DNA from: Boswellia sacra
Lineage: Eukaryota; Streptophyta; Magnoliopsida; Sapindales; Burseraceae
Direction of reading: 5' to 3'
Length of the DNA stretch: 64,000 nucleotides
NCBI GenBank assembly: GCA_013180625.2
Contig: SNVD02012230.1
Location: 1-64,000, forward strand
The notes beneath the pieces are model-generated. The model made no database searches and was not told the origin of the DNA. It saw nothing but the letters and a program-made list of their open reading frames with translations. How positions within the stretch are numbered: position 1 is the stretch's first letter; each line of letters starts with the position of its first letter. Position numbers and translations under genes: made by a program. Positions 63,341 through 64,000 of this stretch are shown in pieces.

Positions 63341-64000
63341 TTATTGAGCTGAAGTCAAGAGTTCCTTTAGTTTCTCAAATTCCTCTTTGCATTTCTCATC
63401 AAATTCAAAGGCCACATCATTCTGTAATAATCTACATAGGGGCAATGCTATCTTCGAGAAATCTTTAATAAATCTACGATAGAAACCTGCAAGGCCAAGA
63501 AATGAACGAATATCCCGCACACTTATGGGAGGTGGTAAGGAACATATAAGATCTATCTTAGATTTATCCACCTCTATACCTTAGCAGAAATAACATGTCC
63601 CAAAACTATACCCTGATCTACCATAAAATGACATTTCTCCCAATTTAGAACAAGGTTAGTTTCTATACATCTTTGAAGTATAAGGGTGAGGTTGTCAAGG
63701 CATTTATCAAAAGAATCACCAAAAACACTAAAGTCATCCATAAATACCTCAATAATTTTCTCAACATAATCAGAGAAAATACTTACCATACACCTTTGGA
63801 AAGTGGCAGGGGCATTGCAAAGACCGAATGGCATGCGTCGAAAGGCAAATGTACCGAATGGGCATGTGAATGTAGTTTTCTCTTGATCCTCAGGGGCAAT
63901 GACAATCTGATAATATCCTGAATAGCCATCAAGAAAACAATAATGAGAATGACCTGCTAATCTCTCCAGCATTTGATCAATGAATGGCAAAGGAAAGTGA
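63341..64000 (-). pseudogene. G1-prime reverse transcriptase (C-terminal part)
   Basis: The minus frame 63990-63574 contains Phe-Leu-Asp-Gly-Tyr-Ser-Gly-Tyr-Tyr-Gln, Met-Pro-Phe-Gly-Leu-Cys-Asn-Ala-Pro-Ala-Thr-Phe-Gln, and the polymerase motif as Phe-Met-Asp-Asp (near 63740). After a one-frame slip near 63572 the thumb follows (63571-63341) with Phe-Leu-Gly-Leu-Ala-Gly-Phe-Tyr-Arg-Arg-Phe-Ile. The N-terminal palm continues past the right edge. Confidence 0.9.

Larger units (their letters stand above)
55966..64000 (-). mobile_element. G1-prime: Athila/Tat-type element with accessory genes (3' part)
   Basis: Minus-strand element, same family as G1 by LTR. In the window from left to right are the 3' LTR (55966-57348), polypurine tract, a 4.2 kb accessory region (LOG-like copy, hairpin repeats, 184-codon ORF), integrase, RNase H and RT; gag and the 5' LTR are beyond the edge. 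It inserted into G5 protease-RT sequence. The left flank is GCAAG; the right flank is outside the window. The distance from integrase to LTR is unusually large for a plain element and is filled by non-retroviral ORFs. Confidence 0.88.

Noticed and set aside
1..64000. Integrated pararetrovirus or other endogenous plant virus genome
   Set aside because: All RT segments come with integrase, LTRs or retrotransposon PBS. No movement-protein or pararetroviral coat signature is seen. The only virus-like hint is the basic/Cys ORF at 60585-61139, which lies within an LTR element.

Overview
This 64 kb window is plant nuclear DNA, probably from a flowering plant. It is AT-rich and packed with nested LTR retrotransposons: Ty1/copia, Ty3/gypsy chromoviruses, Athila/Tat-type gypsy, a TRIM, deletion derivatives and a MITE-like foldback. 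Between them lie decayed exons of two host genes, with plant-style introns. I see no bacterial operon signals, no tRNA or rRNA genes and no CRISPR array. The species cannot be named from the sequence alone.

Layout. (1) 1-10460: a minus-strand Athila/Tat element (G1) that runs off the left edge. It is split by a 7.07 kb copia element (Copia-1, 476-7541, target duplication CATCA). (2) 10461-11948: a shrunken gypsy-like element (B). G1 sits in its left LTR, and B itself sits in the last exon of a dynamin gene. (3) 11949-13129: C-terminal exons of a DRP2-type dynamin pseudogene, minus strand. (4) 13531-42135: a chromovirus on the minus strand arranged LTR-body-LTR-body-LTR (G3a, G3b). G3a carries Copia-2 (15822-29009), which is itself split by a Tekay/Del-like chromovirus (16575-24763), and a 423 bp TRIM (29055-29477). 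G3b carries Copia-3 (35435-39961). (5) 42136-42725: an M16 peptidase (nardilysin-like) pseudogene fragment. (6) 43109-48664: PH-domain and middle-region exons of the same dynamin pseudogene, with a 1.87 kb LTR deletion derivative (44647-46511) and a poly(A)-tailed retrosequence in its introns. (7) 49259-50170: a MITE-like foldback and a copia fragment. (8) 51381-51431: a possible first exon of an unidentified gene. (9) about 51660-55965: the 5' end (LTR, PBS, gag, protease) of a plus-strand Athila/Tat element (G5). It is interrupted at 55966 by a minus-strand element of the G1 family (G1-prime), which runs off the right edge.

The most unusual part is the 4.2 kb between integrase and 3' LTR of G1-prime (57349-61576). 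It holds an intronless, frameshifted copy of a cytokinin-activating LOG gene, an intact 184-codon ORF with an arginine-rich run and a CxxC cysteine cluster, and 67 bp tandem repeats. Each repeat has a G-box and a hairpin whose stem changes are compensated. Together they look like an accessory, gene-capturing module of a retrotransposon.

Most insertion boundaries are set by paired LTRs with 5 bp target duplications. Three were also checked against the uninterrupted sister body of G3. The relative order of events can therefore be read directly. All element coding regions seen here carry stops, frameshifts or deletions, except a few short ORFs. Identity statements rest on reading by eye; no database search was run.
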